Part shown: positions 23,907-33,153 of the stretch, in pieces | How the letters are laid out: each line of letters begins with the position of its first letter | How positions within the stretch are numbered: the stretch's first letter is position 1 | Assembly: GCA_018449595.1 (NCBI GenBank) | Contig: JAAVUU010000003.1 | Location: 620,001-684,000 of the forward strand | Direction: 5' to 3' | Source: Rhizobiales bacterium dw_265 | GTDB lineage: Bacteria > Pseudomonadota > Alphaproteobacteria > Micropepsales > Micropepsaceae | Length of the DNA stretch: 64,000 bases | Program-made: the position numbers and the translations under genes | The notes under the pieces: generated by a model | Told to the model about the DNA's origin: nothing | Database searches by the model: none | Seen by the model: the letters and a program-made list of their open reading frames with translations, nothing else

Positions 23907-26332
23907 GGGGAGATCTCCGGTGTGGCGAGGATGTCGGCCGCCCAGTTGAGGTCTTTCTCGCGCAGCCAGTTCTCGGCGAAGCGCGCGATCCCTTCTTCGG
24001 CCAGGACGCGGGCGATGGCGTTCTGGTCCGGCTTGCCGGAGGCGGCGACGAACGCCAGCGCCACCTCCGACAGGCCAAGTTCGAACAGGCGATTGCCGCG
24101 GCGCGACTGGCAGTAGTAGTCGCGCTTGGGCGTGGCCCGCCCCAACATCTCGATCTGCCGGTCATTGAGGCCGAAGCCGCGATAGATCGTGGCAATCTGC
24201 GGCTCCAGCGCTCTTTCATTGGGCAGGAAGATGCGGGTGGGGCAGCTTTCGATGATGACCGGGGCTACCGGATTTTTGTCGAGATCGGCCAGGCTCTGGG
24301 CGGCAAAGATCACGGAGGCGTTCTTCTTCCGTAGTGTCTTGAGCCATTCGCGCAATTGTGCCGAGAACTCAGGGTCGCCCAGCGCCAGCCAGCCTTCGTC
24401 GATGATGATGAGGGTGGGTCTTCCGTCGAGGCGGCCCCCGATACGGTGGAACAGGTAGGAGAGCACCGCCGGCGCGGCCGTCGCGCCATAGAGGCCCTCG
24501 GTCTCGAACGCCAGAATGTCGGTATTGCCCAGGCGTTCGCTCTCGGCGTCCAGCAAACGTCCCCAGGGGCCCGCCACGGTGTAGGGGTGCAATGCCTGTT
24601 TGAGCGTCTGCGATTGCAGCAGCACCGAAAGGCCAGTGAGCGTGCGTTCCGCAACTGGCGCGGAGGCGAGCGAGGTGAGGGCGGTCCATAGATGCTCCTT
24701 CAGGTCGGGGGTGATGGGAAGGCCTTCACGGGCGAGGATCGCCGCGATCCAATCGGCGGCCCAGGCGCGCTCGCCGGGATCATCGATGCGCGCCAGGGGC
24801 TGCAGCGCAACGGTGGGGGCTTGATCCTCGGCGAGCGCGCCTCCCAGGTCGTGCCACGCACCGCCCATGGCGAGGGCGGAGGCACGAACGGAGCCGCCAA
24901 AATCGAACACGAATATGAGAGGCTGGTCGTAGCGGCGGAATTGCAGGCAGATCAGGGCGAGCAACACGCTCTTGCCGGCGCCGGTCGGCCCGACGATGAA
25001 GGTATGGCCGACATCGCCGACATGGAGACTGAAGCGAAACGGGGTTGAGCCCTCGGTGCGGGCGAAGAACAGCGGCGGCGCCTTGAAATACTCATCCTCC
25101 TCCTGGCCCGCCCAGACCGCCGAGAAGGGCATCATGTGGGCGAGGTTGAGGGTGGAGACGGGCGGCTGACGCACATTGGCGTAGACATGCCCGGGCAGGC
25201 TGCCCAGCCAGGCTTCGACCGCGTTGACGGTTTCGCGGATGCAGGTGAAGTCGCGGCCCTGGATGGTTTTCTCAACCTGCCGCAGCTTCTCGTCGGCGAG
25301 CCGCGGGTCTTTGTCCCACACCGTCACGGTGGCGGTGACGTAAGCCTGGCCGACATAGTCCGAGCCAAGCTCTTGCAGGGCGAGATCGGCATCCTGCGCC
25401 TTGTTGGCGGCGTCGGAGTCGCCCAGCGCCGACGCCTCGTTGGTCATCACCTCCTTGACGATGGCGGCCACGGATTTGCGCTTGGCGAACCATTGCCGCC
25501 GGATGCGGCTCAAGACCTTGGTGGCGTCGGTCTTGTCCAGGCAGATGGCGCGGGTGGACCAGCGATAAGCGAAGGGTAGGCGGTTGAGATCGTCGAGCAG
25601 GCCGGGCCAGGTTTGGGTGGGGAAACCCATGATGGTGAGGGTGCGCAGATGGGCCTGGCCCAGCCGGGGCTCCAGCCCGCAGGCCAGATCCTCGTCCGGC
25701 AAGATGGCGTCCAGATACATGGGCACCTCCGGCACCCGCACCTTCTGGCGGCGGGTGGAGATGCAGGAATGGAGATAGGTGAGGGTCTCGCCGTCATCGA
25801 GCCAGGCCGCTTCCGGCATGAAACCCTCGATCAGGGAGAGAACCCGCCCGGTGCGGTCCTTGAAGCTTTTGAGCTGGGCGTTCCAATCGGTGCCCTGGTG
25901 GGAGCGGCCTTCATAGAGCCAGTTCTCGGCGCGGGCGGCATCGTCGGCCGGCGGCAGCCAGAGAAGGGTCAGGAAATACCGGCTCTCGAAATGGGTGCCT
26001 TCTTCCTCGAACTGCGCGCGACGCTCCGCATCCACGATGCGGGACACCGGATCGGGGAAGGCGCTGTGAGGATAGCGGCGGGTGGGTTCGCGCTGGGCCT
26101 CGATGAAAATTGCCCATCCCGATCCCAGCCGGCGCAGCGCGTTATTCAATCTGGAAGTGATCGCAACGAGTTCGGCAGGCGTGGCGCTGTCGAGATCGGG
26201 ACCGCGGAAGCGGGCGGTCCGCTGCAGCGAGCCGTCCTTGTTGAGTACGATGCCCTTATCCACCAGGGCGGCCCAAGGCAGAAAGTCGGCCAGCCGCTGC
26301 ACTTTGGAGCGGTATTCGGCGAGGCTCATCAT
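23903..26332 (-). CDS. trbE: Conjugal transfer ATPase TrbE (VirB4-like)
   Basis: This 809-residue ATPase powers pilus biogenesis and substrate transfer. The Walker A motif GPTGAGKS is at about residue 445 and the Walker B strand LIIIDEGWLALG at about 640. The start at 26332 (MMSLAEYRSKVQRLADF) overlaps the trbD stop as ATGA and matches the family N-terminus; the longer frame to 26437 is out-of-gene read-through. Complete length for the family. Confidence 0.96.
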   Translation of the reverse strand: MMSLAEYRSKVQRLADFLPWAALVDKGIVLNKDGSLQRTARFRGPDLDSATPAELVAITSRLNNALRRLGSGWAIFIEAQREPTRRYPHSAFPDPVSRIVDAERRAQFEEEGTHFESRYFLTLLWLPPADDAARAENWLYEGRSHQGTDWNAQLKSFKDRTGRVLSLIEGFMPEAAWLDDGETLTYLHSCISTRRQKVRVPEVPMYLDAILPDEDLACGLEPRLGQAHLRTLTIMGFPTQTWPGLLDDLNRLPFAYRWSTRAICLDKTDATKVLSRIRRQWFAKRKSVAAIVKEVMTNEASALGDSDAANKAQDADLALQELGSDYVGQAYVTATVTVWDKDPRLADEKLRQVEKTIQGRDFTCIRETVNAVEAWLGSLPGHVYANVRQPPVSTLNLAHMMPFSAVWAGQEEDEYFKAPPLFFARTEGSTPFRFSLHVGDVGHTFIVGPTGAGKSVLLALICLQFRRYDQPLIFVFDFGGSVRASALAMGGAWHDLGGALAEDQAPTVALQPLARIDDPGERAWAADWIAAILAREGLPITPDLKEHLWTALTSLASAPVAERTLTGLSVLLQSQTLKQALHPYTVAGPWGRLLDAESERLGNTDILAFETEGLYGATAAPAVLSYLFHRIGGRLDGRPTLIIIDEGWLALGDPEFSAQLREWLKTLRKKNASVIFAAQSLADLDKNPVAPVIIESCPTRIFLPNERALEPQIATIYRGFGLNDRQIEMLGRATPKRDYYCQSRRGNRLFELGLSEVALAFVAASGKPDQNAIARVLAEEGIARFAENWLREKDLNWAADILATPEISP

Positions 26333-26601
26333 GACACCACCAGATGGGCCGGGTAGCGCAGATGCCGCCGCACAACGTCCACGAAAGCAGCGTCGCGCTT
26401 GGTGGCCCATACGCTGGCGAGATGACAGATCGCCCAAAGACCCAGGCCGACCAGCCAGAGCCGCAGGCCCAGCCCGACGGCGCCGGCCAACGTCCCGTTG
26501 AGGATCGCCACGGAGCGCGGCGCGCCCGCCAGCAGGATCGGCTCGGTGAGCGAGCGCCGCACGGGCGCGTAGAAGCCGTCGGGGAGATCGCCGTCGCCCA
26601 T
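26329..26601 (-). CDS. trbD: Conjugal transfer protein TrbD (VirB3-like)
   Basis: This 90-residue inner-membrane protein begins MGDGDLPDGFYAPVRRSLTE and has two hydrophobic segments (about 32-60), followed by a short basic tail. The start at 26601 overlaps the trbC stop by one base; a longer frame to 26823 is not needed. VirB3-like proteins associate with the VirB4 ATPase, here trbE directly downstream. Confidence 0.94.
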   Translation of the reverse strand: MGDGDLPDGFYAPVRRSLTEPILLAGAPRSVAILNGTLAGAVGLGLRLWLVGLGLWAICHLASVWATKRDAAFVDVVRRHLRYPAHLVVS

Positions 26602-26948
26602 CAGATCATTGCCCCGCCGCCGAACGAAAAGAACGTCAGAAAAAAGCTCGATGCGGCAAATGCGATCGAGAGTCCGAACACGATCTGGATCAGCCGGCGG
26701 AAGCCGCCGCTGCTCTCGCCAAAGGCGAGCGCCAGTCCGGTGAGGATGATGACGATGACGCTCATCACCTTGGCGACCGGGCCCTGAATCGAATCCAGAA
26801 TTTGTTGAAGCGGCTGTTCCCAAGGCATGCTCGTGCCGGCGGCATTGGCGGGATGCGAGGCCAGCGCGCAGGCGGTCATCGCCATGAGGAGATGGAACTT
26901 CTGGTGGACAGAGAGGGCACGCGCCCTCAAGGTTTGAAGGCGCATCAC
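26601..26948 (-). CDS. trbC: Conjugal transfer pilin TrbC (VirB2-like)
   Basis: This 115-residue pilin precursor has a long signal (about 1-36, ending PANAAG) and two transmembrane helices in the mature part (VMSVIVIILTGLALAFGE; IVFGLSIAFAASSFFLTFF). This layout is that of TrbC/VirB2 pilins. It overlaps trbB by 4 bp and trbD by one. Confidence 0.94.
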   Translation of the reverse strand: MMRLQTLRARALSVHQKFHLLMAMTACALASHPANAAGTSMPWEQPLQQILDSIQGPVAKVMSVIVIILTGLALAFGESSGGFRRLIQIVFGLSIAFAASSFFLTFFSFGGGAMI

Positions 26949-27910
26949 AAGTCTCCTGTCGGGGTGAGGATGTAGTCGCCCTTGGCGTCGAGGCCCTCGA
27001 CGCGGGCGAGTTCGGTAAGTCGCCGCGCCGATCCGCGGCCGGTCAACACGGCGATGAGGTCAATGGTCTCGGCGACAAGCGCGCGCGGGACGGTGACGAC
27101 GGCTTCCTGGATGAGTTGCTCAAGGCGGTGGATCGCGCCGATCGCGCTGCCGGAATGGAGCGTGCCGATGCCGCCAGGATGTCCGGTGCCCCACGCCTTC
27201 AGCAGGTCCAGGGCTTCGGCGCCGCGGACCTCACCGATTGGGATACGGTCGGGGCGCAGCCGCAGTGAGGAACGCACCAGATCGGAGAGCGAGGCGGCGC
27301 CATCCTTGGTGCGCAGCGCCACCAGATTGGGCGCGGCGCATTGCAGTTCGCGGGTGTCCTCGATTAGCACCACCCGGTCGCTGGTCTTGGCGACTTCCGC
27401 GAGAAGCGCGTTGACCAATGTGGTTTTGCCAGTGGAGGTGCCGCCCGCGACCAGGATGTTCTCGCGCGTGGCAACGGCTTTGCGCAGCAACCGCGCTTGC
27501 GCCGCCGACATGGTTCCGGCCGCGACGTAATCATCGAGAGTGAAGATCGCGACGGCGGGACGGCGGATGGCGAAGCAGGGGGCCGCCACCACCGGCGGCA
27601 CCAGGCCCTCGAAGCGCTCCCCGCTTTCCGGCAGTTCGGCGGAGAGGCGCGGTGAGCGGGCGTGTATCTCAGCGCCGACATGATGGGCGACCAGGCGCAG
27701 GATGCGCTCGCCATCGGCTGGCGCGATGACAATGCCGGTCGCTTCGAGTCCGCCGGAGAGGCGATCGATCCAAATCCGCCCATCAGGGTTGAGCATCACC
27801 TCGACGATGCTGGGATCTTCGAGGAAGCCGGCGATATCCGGGCCTAGCGCGGTGCGCAGCATCTTGGCGCCGCGGACGAAGGCTTCGGATTGTAATGGCT
27901 GTACGTTCAC
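26945..27910 (-). CDS. trbB: Conjugal transfer ATPase TrbB (VirB11-like)
   Basis: This 321-residue hexameric secretion ATPase has Walker A GGTSTGKT at about 156-163, an Asp box VLIEDTREL, Walker [13 protein letters not shown] and a His box [11 protein letters not shown]. The start is chosen as the GTG at 27910 (AGGGG six bases upstream), which gives the usual family length; the longer frame to 28027 adds a sequence unlike the family. It is the first trb gene. The canonical upstream genes (copG-like, traG) are 34 kb away at 62.2-64.0 kb. Confidence 0.95.
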   Translation of the reverse strand: MNVQPLQSEAFVRGAKMLRTALGPDIAGFLEDPSIVEVMLNPDGRIWIDRLSGGLEATGIVIAPADGERILRLVAHHVGAEIHARSPRLSAELPESGERFEGLVPPVVAAPCFAIRRPAVAIFTLDDYVAAGTMSAAQARLLRKAVATRENILVAGGTSTGKTTLVNALLAEVAKTSDRVVLIEDTRELQCAAPNLVALRTKDGAASLSDLVRSSLRLRPDRIPIGEVRGAEALDLLKAWGTGHPGGIGTLHSGSAIGAIHRLEQLIQEAVVTVPRALVAETIDLIAVLTGRGSARRLTELARVEGLDAKGDYILTPTGDL

Positions 27911-28218
27911 AACGGACCCCTGAAATGCGCCAACGCGGGCGGTATCAACGGGTCGAGTAGAAAGAGCCGGATTTGGCCTAATGCAACAAGGTTGTTGTGG
28001 TCGTCGTGCTATGGCGTGCAAATACAAAGGATCGGCGGGTCTGCGGGAGAACGCCCGATTGAGACACCCCTAGGATCGGTCCTCTTCAGGCAGGGTTCGG
28101 ATGCGATATACTCATTGTCAAAATCAGACGCTTGGTGCTCTTGACCCGAGTGCAGCCCGCCAGTGGACCGACAACGCTTACCAGACGTATATCTTCCCTT
28201 CCGCAAGTAGGAGACGGC
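27911..28218. other. Intergenic region between trbB and the ABM gene
   Basis: These 308 bp lie between divergent genes and hold the promoters for both directions. Several short reading frames are present, but none has a ribosome site or recognisable product. No clear repeat was found. If cargo was inserted here, one junction should lie in or near this stretch. Confidence 0.4.
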
Positions 28219-28554
28219 ATGCCCGAGATTTCTGCGAAAAGCAGTGTGGTCACCCTGATCAACGTGTTCACAGTTGAGCCGGCAAACCAGCAACGGCTCA
28301 TTGAACTTCTAACGGAAGCGACAGATGTTTCGGTGCGTCAGGCGCCGGGCTTTGTTTCTGCCAGCCTTCATCGCAGTACAGACGGCACAAAGGTAACGAT
28401 GTATGCGCAATGGAGAAGCTCCGATGACTATCAGGCGATGCGCCGGGACCCCGCCCCACTCCCGTTTCTTGAGGAGGCGCTCACGATCGCCAAATTTGAA
28501 CCCGGCATGTACGAAGTCGTGCGAACCTTCGCACCTGCCGGTGAGTCGTCCTGA
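28219..28554 (+). CDS. Antibiotic biosynthesis monooxygenase (ABM) domain protein
   Basis: This 111-residue dimeric ferredoxin-like-fold protein of the ABM family (PF03992) shows VTLINVFTVEPANQQRLIEL, APGFVSASLHRSTDG, VTMYAQWRSSDDYQAM and FEPGMYEVVRTF. The start at 28219 has AGGAGA six bases upstream. The family includes small oxygenases and haem-degrading enzymes, but most members have no assigned substrate. It is the first plus-strand gene after the trb operon, and 86 bp before the next gene. Confidence 0.85.
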   Translation: MPEISAKSSVVTLINVFTVEPANQQRLIELLTEATDVSVRQAPGFVSASLHRSTDGTKVTMYAQWRSSDDYQAMRRDPAPLPFLEEALTIAKFEPGMYEVVRTFAPAGESS

Positions 28555-28639
28555 AATAAACGCTTCAGCGGATATCAAGCGTCGGGTTGTGACCACTTGG
28601 TGAGAGACCGCGACGGGGGAGAGCTATGGGAGTTCAGCG

Positions 28640-29182
28640 ATGAGTGAGAATGATCTTGGCCAGGTCGTGCGCTTCCCGGTCAAACGCGCCGTGGCCGGCC
28701 GCGTGTATTGCCCGCCGTTGAACATTTATTTTCCGCAGCTGTTCCGCATCGTTCAAACCGTGACCCGGGCCGATCTCGATGCGCTGGGTGTAACGGACGA
28801 ACAACCCATTGAAAACTTCATCCACTATACGCTGCATGACGACGCCGAATATATCGGTACTGTCGAACGCGAGGCGGTGCGAAGCATCGCCGAGGCCGGC
28901 CAGGAGTCAGTGGTCGTCCGGCATCATCGCGGTGTCGACGAAGCTGTCAGCTATCTCGATGCCGTAAGCGATATTCGCGGTGGGGAAGACACTAGTCCGA
29001 TCTGCCGTACCAAGGACGGTTTATTCACGTTGGCGCGTCGTCCGACACCAAGTGTCTGGCCGGGACCGATGGTGGTCTATCTGGCGACACATCCCGCCAA
29101 TAACCGTTTCGGATGTGAGGTCTGGCATATTGGGATTACCCCAGATGGCACGACCCTGCGCGGTGACGACCTCGACGTGTGA
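28640..29182 (+). CDS. Conserved-looking hypothetical protein
   Basis: I do not recognise this 180-residue protein. It begins MSENDLGQVVRFPVK with a GGGAG ribosome site seven bases upstream and shows good coding character. Notable parts are VYCPPLNIYFPQLFRIVQT, a mixed acidic middle and TLARRPTPSVWPG, VYLATHPANNRFG and WHIGITPDG near the end. There is no signal peptide or membrane segment, so it is probably cytosolic. Its position just before the STN/TonB-C gene could mean a link to the signalling cassette, but a 163-bp gap separates them. Confidence 0.6.
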   Translation: MSENDLGQVVRFPVKRAVAGRVYCPPLNIYFPQLFRIVQTVTRADLDALGVTDEQPIENFIHYTLHDDAEYIGTVEREAVRSIAEAGQESVVVRHHRGVDEAVSYLDAVSDIRGGEDTSPICRTKDGLFTLARRPTPSVWPGPMVVYLATHPANNRFGCEVWHIGITPDGTTLRGDDLDV

Positions 29183-29345
29183 AGCCGATGGGCACGGTGC
29201 AGAATGTTGCGCCCGGATCGACCAATCGGGCGCAATTTTCGATGCTTATTGGTTGCCTAGGCGGCCCACGAACCGTTTTTGTCTGTCACGAAACAATCGT
29301 ATAATTGCTAGATTGGAGAGCGGATTACCGTTGGGCGCACAGGAA

Positions 29346-30149
29346 ATGATCGATGTGGCTCCCCAGAAGGTCGTGTGCTCAGTGAGCGCGAAAGTCGCCA
29401 ATTTCTTGCCATACGGCCCTACCACCAAAATACGCGGGTGGCGGCCCGCTGTAGCGCTGACCGGTGCAATCGCGCTAATCCTGGGTGTTGCCTCTGCGTC
29501 CGCGGCGGACCAGATATCGTTTACAACTGTGGCGCCAGCCGCGAGCGGCCAATCGGCGCGTCTGCATTTCAACATTCAATCGGCGCCGTTGCCGACAGCG
29601 CTTGATGATTTTAGTGCCGCAAGCGGCATCCAGGTTCTCTATGACGGAGCACTCGCAAATGGCCGTGTGTCAGCGACGGTCCGCGGAGTTATGACCGCCG
29701 ACGCTGCTCTCGCACAACTTCTGCAAGGGACCGGTCTATCGGCGACTTTCACGCGCGACCGCAATGTCATCATCGTTTTGAGTCCAGATTCCGTAAAGGT
29801 GCTATACGCACCGGCGCCCGTTACTACGGCAACAGAACTGGGTGAGATCCATGTCGACGTGCCGAGGAATTCCACTAGCGGTGGAATGTACGCAACCCTG
29901 GTTCAGTACCAACTCCAGCGTGCGCTGCGGAAGAAGCCAGAGTTGCTGGTTGGAAATTACCAGGCGCAGGTTCGCATCTGGGTGGATGCTGCCGGCGTCG
30001 TGCAGAGGTCGCAGATGGTGGCTTCGAACGCGAATACGCGCTTTGAAGAAGCCCTCCTTGCAGCCTTGAAAAACATGGTCGTTGGCGAGCCACCCCCTGC
30101 AGATCTTCTTCAGCCGGTTAGCATCCGTGTTGCCGTGTCTGGACGCTGA
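29346..30149 (+). CDS. Stand-alone STN-domain protein with TonB-like C-terminal domain
   Basis: This protein of about 267 residues has an N-terminal membrane segment or signal (about 30-54, GAIALILGVASASAA). An STN (secretin/TonB short N-terminal) domain follows (ARLHFNIQSAPLPTALDDF, SGIQVLYDGALANGRVSAT, LAQLLQGTGLSATFT), and last a TonB-C-like domain (YQLQRALRKKPELLVGNY, VRIWVDAAGVVQRSQM). STN domains normally lie at the front of TonB-dependent receptors or secretins and pass signals to FecR. Here none of those is attached. The start is uncertain (ATG 29346 or TTG 29331, the latter 12 bp after GGAGAG). It is followed two bases later by a tonB gene. Confidence 0.8.
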   Translation: MIDVAPQKVVCSVSAKVANFLPYGPTTKIRGWRPAVALTGAIALILGVASASAADQISFTTVAPAASGQSARLHFNIQSAPLPTALDDFSAASGIQVLYDGALANGRVSATVRGVMTADAALAQLLQGTGLSATFTRDRNVIIVLSPDSVKVLYAPAPVTTATELGEIHVDVPRNSTSGGMYATLVQYQLQRALRKKPELLVGNYQAQVRIWVDAAGVVQRSQMVASNANTRFEEALLAALKNMVVGEPPPADLLQPVSIRVAVSGR

Positions 30150-30150
30150 G

Positions 30151-30915
30151 ATGCCGGGTCAGCGCCTCTTAGCGGCTAGCCAGGCATCGGGTCTCCCTAC
30201 TTTTGCCCAACGCTTGCCTAGCCAAGCATCATCTCGCTGGGAACGTATCGTCGCTGGTCTTGCGGTTGTGGTGCTGCATCTGGTCGTAGCTGCGATACTG
30301 ATTTTGGGAATGCAGTCGAGGCATAATGTTCGCGCGGCCGGTAGCGCGTTGCTGCCCGGCGAGGTGGAGATTAGCGTTCGTTCTGAGCGCGTCTCCGAGC
30401 CTGCGGCGCCGATGGCGTCATCGATGCACGCTGTTTCGAGCCCGAATTCACAAGCGGCCAAACCGACCCCGGCGGCAAAGCGTGCGGCAACGACCGGGCC
30501 TATAGTGGGAATTGAGGCGAACCAAGGTACGGATGAACGAGAGGGCGTCCATTCCGGAGCAATGCTGCAGGAAAATACGACACCGGCAAGTGTCGACGCC
30601 ACGTCGGGTGCTGCTGGCAGCGATTATGGCCGAAAGCTTCTCCAACACATCGAACAGAACAAACGGTATCCGACGAACGGGGTGGCCGAGCGGCCGAGCG
30701 GCGTGGTCCGAGTGCTCTTTACTGTAACACGGAACGGTGCGGTCTCTGGGGTTTGGGTTCAGTCCGGTTCGGGCTCTCCGGCGCTTGACCGCGAAGCCGT
30801 GGCGACATTACTCCGCGCTCAGCCTCTGCCGCCGATCCCGGCCGATTTGCCTGACCCCCTGAACTTTAGCTTTGATATGGAATTCTCGCCCCCCTCTGTT
30901 GTCCTCCCGCAATAG
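30151..30915 (+). CDS. TonB-family energy transducer (first of two)
   Basis: This is a 254-residue TonB-like protein. A cytosolic N-terminus is followed by one membrane anchor (about 31-53, IVAGLAVVVLHLVVAAILIL), a Ser/Ala/Pro periplasmic linker and a C-terminal TonB domain (YGRKLLQHIEQNKRYPTNG, VVRVLFTVTRNGAVSGVWVQ, LLRAQPLPPIPADLPDP). The start at 30151 is one base after the preceding stop, so translation is coupled. In the membrane it would need ExbBD, which are encoded 4-6 kb downstream. It might energise a receptor that feeds the sigma/FecR pair. Confidence 0.9.
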   Translation: MPGQRLLAASQASGLPTFAQRLPSQASSRWERIVAGLAVVVLHLVVAAILILGMQSRHNVRAAGSALLPGEVEISVRSERVSEPAAPMASSMHAVSSPNSQAAKPTPAAKRAATTGPIVGIEANQGTDEREGVHSGAMLQENTTPASVDATSGAAGSDYGRKLLQHIEQNKRYPTNGVAERPSGVVRVLFTVTRNGAVSGVWVQSGSGSPALDREAVATLLRAQPLPPIPADLPDPLNFSFDMEFSPPSVVLPQ

Positions 30916-31056
30916 TCTCAGAGCCATAACGATGTGTAGAATCAACGAGATGACTTCGCGCTTGCGGCAAAAGGACCGTTGGCTTAGGCAAGGCGGCCGC
31001 AATTCTGAAAAAGCACTTATGCTGCTCCGCAACAGTCATTGGAAATAGACCGGCAG

Positions 31057-31584
31057 ATGTCGGACTCGAACTGGACAGTGCTGCGTCAATCCTTTCTTGC
31101 GAGCTATGAAACGCTCGGTAAGAAACTGACCCGCCGCTTCGGTTCCGCAGATTTCGCCGCGGATGTGTTGCATGACACGTATCTGCGTCTGGAACGGGGC
31201 GGCCCGATTGGTCCTGTCACAAATCCTGAAACCTATGTCCAACGCATCGCCGAAAACATTGCCCGTAACGTCCGTCACCGCGACAGGCGATTGACGACTG
31301 CGGAAACGGAAGACGCCTTCGATGAGTTGGAGGACGAGGCCCCTAGCCCCGCGCGGATTGTTGCGGCCCGACAAGAGGTTGCCTTGGTCCGGGCCGTCAT
31401 TCGAGACATGCCGGCACGGCGCAGGGAAATCTTTCTGGCAACCTGGGTAGAGGGGGCATCTGCATCAGAACTTGCTGCTCGCTTTGGTCTGTCCTTGCGG
31501 CATGTTCAAAGAGAAACGCAGGTGGCGCGGGAGCAAATCTGGGGTGCTCTACGCAGAAAAATGGACTTTGGGGGAAAAATATGA
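31057..31584 (+). CDS. ECF RNA polymerase sigma factor (FecI-like)
   Basis: This 175-residue sigma factor has region 2 (YETLGKKLTRRFGSADFAAD, VLHDTYLRL) and region 4 (VIRDMPARRREIFLATWVEG, LSLRHVQRETQVAREQIW). This is the FecI type that is held by a FecR anti-sigma factor. The start is taken at the ATG at 31057; a TTG at 31039 is also in frame. The fecR-like gene follows after 96 bp. It probably transcribes the downstream two-partner-secretion operon, though I cannot recognise its promoter by eye. Confidence 0.9.
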   Translation: MSDSNWTVLRQSFLASYETLGKKLTRRFGSADFAADVLHDTYLRLERGGPIGPVTNPETYVQRIAENIARNVRHRDRRLTTAETEDAFDELEDEAPSPARIVAARQEVALVRAVIRDMPARRREIFLATWVEGASASELAARFGLSLRHVQRETQVAREQIWGALRRKMDFGGKI

Positions 31585-31680
31585 GGCGCATTTTGGCGTC
31601 CCAAGTGTCTTCCTATTAGGAGGCGCAATGCGTGACGCTGCGGTCCTAGTGACCCGAATCTTCCGAGACGGTCCCGGCTG

Positions 31681-32658
31681 ATGGCCGGTGCGGATAAAAT
31701 CGACGTCCCGGACACGACAAGTCGGGAGGCGTTGGCTTGGGTGGAGCGCTTGAAATCGGGGCGCATGACCCTTGCCGATCGCGACGCGTTGCGGCGCTGG
31801 CAGCGTCAAAATCCTGCCCACGCCCAGGCTCTCGCTGAGGCTACGGTCCTGATGCGACTAGTGGCTGAGGCCAGCGAAGGCCTGACGGAGACGGATGCGC
31901 CGATAGCGACGGCATATTCGCGGCCCGCCGCCCTGGAGCGCAGGTATTTCCTGGGCGGCTTGGCTGCCGCGTCGGCGGCGGCGGTCGGCTATTTGTCCAT
32001 CTATCCGCCGTTGGCGCTTTGGCCCTCGCTGACGGAGATCGCTGCGAACCTCGGCGCCGATTACACCACTGGCACCGGCGAACGCCGAAATATCGAGATC
32101 GCGCGGGTCGCGGTCGAGATGAACACACAAACCGGAATTGCAGTTCTTTCACAGCAGCCGGCAGCCGGGGTGCAATTGATCCACGGTGAGGCCGCGATCG
32201 AGACCCGGGGCGTGCCGTTCCTGGTCAAAGCTGGGGTTGGCCGCACCCTCGCGAGAGACGCGAAACTCAATGTCCGTTATGACGGAACATCGGCATGTAT
32301 CACTTGTGAGGCCGGCGCATTACGCCTGATGCACCCGCAGGGAAACGTGGGTTTGGCCGCCGGCCAGCAAATCGTCTATTCGAGTGGGGAAATCGGGAAG
32401 GTTGCGCCCACCGATATAGCCGTCGCCACGGCCTGGCGGCGCGGCATGTTGATCTTCCACAATGAGACCCTCAGTTACGTCGTGGCCCAGGTTAACCGCT
32501 ACCGTAAGGGGCGGATTGTCATCCTTAAGGACAGTTTGGCGCAGCAGCGTGTTTACGCCAATTTCCATTTGGACAAAGTAGATACCATTGTCGACCAGGT
32601 GCAGCATTTCTCGCACGCCCAAGCGTTCTCGGTCGGCGACGTGGTGTTCCTCAGTTAG
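31681..32658 (+). CDS. FecR-family anti-sigma regulator
   Basis: This 325-residue inner-membrane regulator has an N-terminal DUF4880-type sigma-binding region (EALAWVERLKSGRMTLADRD, then LRRWQRQNPAHAQAL), one transmembrane segment (about 83-103) and a periplasmic FecR domain (YTTGTGERRNIEIARVAVEM, VQLIHGEAAIETRGVPF, VRYDGTSACITCEAGALRL). The C-terminal part (LSYVVAQVNRYRKGRIVI) is the STN-like end that receives signals. It pairs with the upstream sigma factor. Normally a TonB-dependent receptor follows; here the next gene is a TPS transporter instead. Confidence 0.92.
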   Translation: MAGADKIDVPDTTSREALAWVERLKSGRMTLADRDALRRWQRQNPAHAQALAEATVLMRLVAEASEGLTETDAPIATAYSRPAALERRYFLGGLAAASAAAVGYLSIYPPLALWPSLTEIAANLGADYTTGTGERRNIEIARVAVEMNTQTGIAVLSQQPAAGVQLIHGEAAIETRGVPFLVKAGVGRTLARDAKLNVRYDGTSACITCEAGALRLMHPQGNVGLAAGQQIVYSSGEIGKVAPTDIAVATAWRRGMLIFHNETLSYVVAQVNRYRKGRIVILKDSLAQQRVYANFHLDKVDTIVDQVQHFSHAQAFSVGDVVFLS

Positions 32659-33153
32659 AGCGCTGCAAGACAGTCTCTGTCGCAAATAATTCACCAACAA
32701 TCTCGGGCGCGTCTTGAAGGCCCGTTTGTCTACCTAGTGTGGAAGGCTTGCGGCCTGAGCTCATCTTCAGGCCCGCTCCAACACACTGAGTAAGGGTCGG
32801 TTCTGCCATCACGGCCGGACTGGTTGCGGGCTGTCGCCTCAAAACAGGCTTCGTGTCGGTTGAGTCCGATGCGATGGGTGGATGCGCTCTGAAGGGCGCT
32901 TTTGCCAGCGATGGACTGCGCCTTAGGCGGCAACGCCGCTGCTCAGATCGCAATTGATTGGGCTGATTAAAGGTTGGGGCGAGGAAGAGCTTCGAAACAA
33001 AAAACGTCGCAAGCTTGGTTTAGCTGCGTCGCTTCGAAGAACTCCGCCAGCAGGAATATGCGCGGGAGTAACAGGCCGCAGTCATTCTGCAGCCAAGTGA
33101 TCCCGCCAGTTGGCGTCGAAATGTTAAGCGCTGTCGCGCAGGGACGAGGGGTA
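32659..33153. other. Long intergenic region before the TPS operon
   Basis: These 495 bp contain no convincing gene. A short GC stem (32884-32890 with 32893-32899, one G-T pair) followed by TTTT at 32900-32903 is a weak terminator candidate. The rest should hold the promoter of the TPS operon, possibly one for the ECF sigma factor just upstream. No long repeat is visible. Confidence 0.45.
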
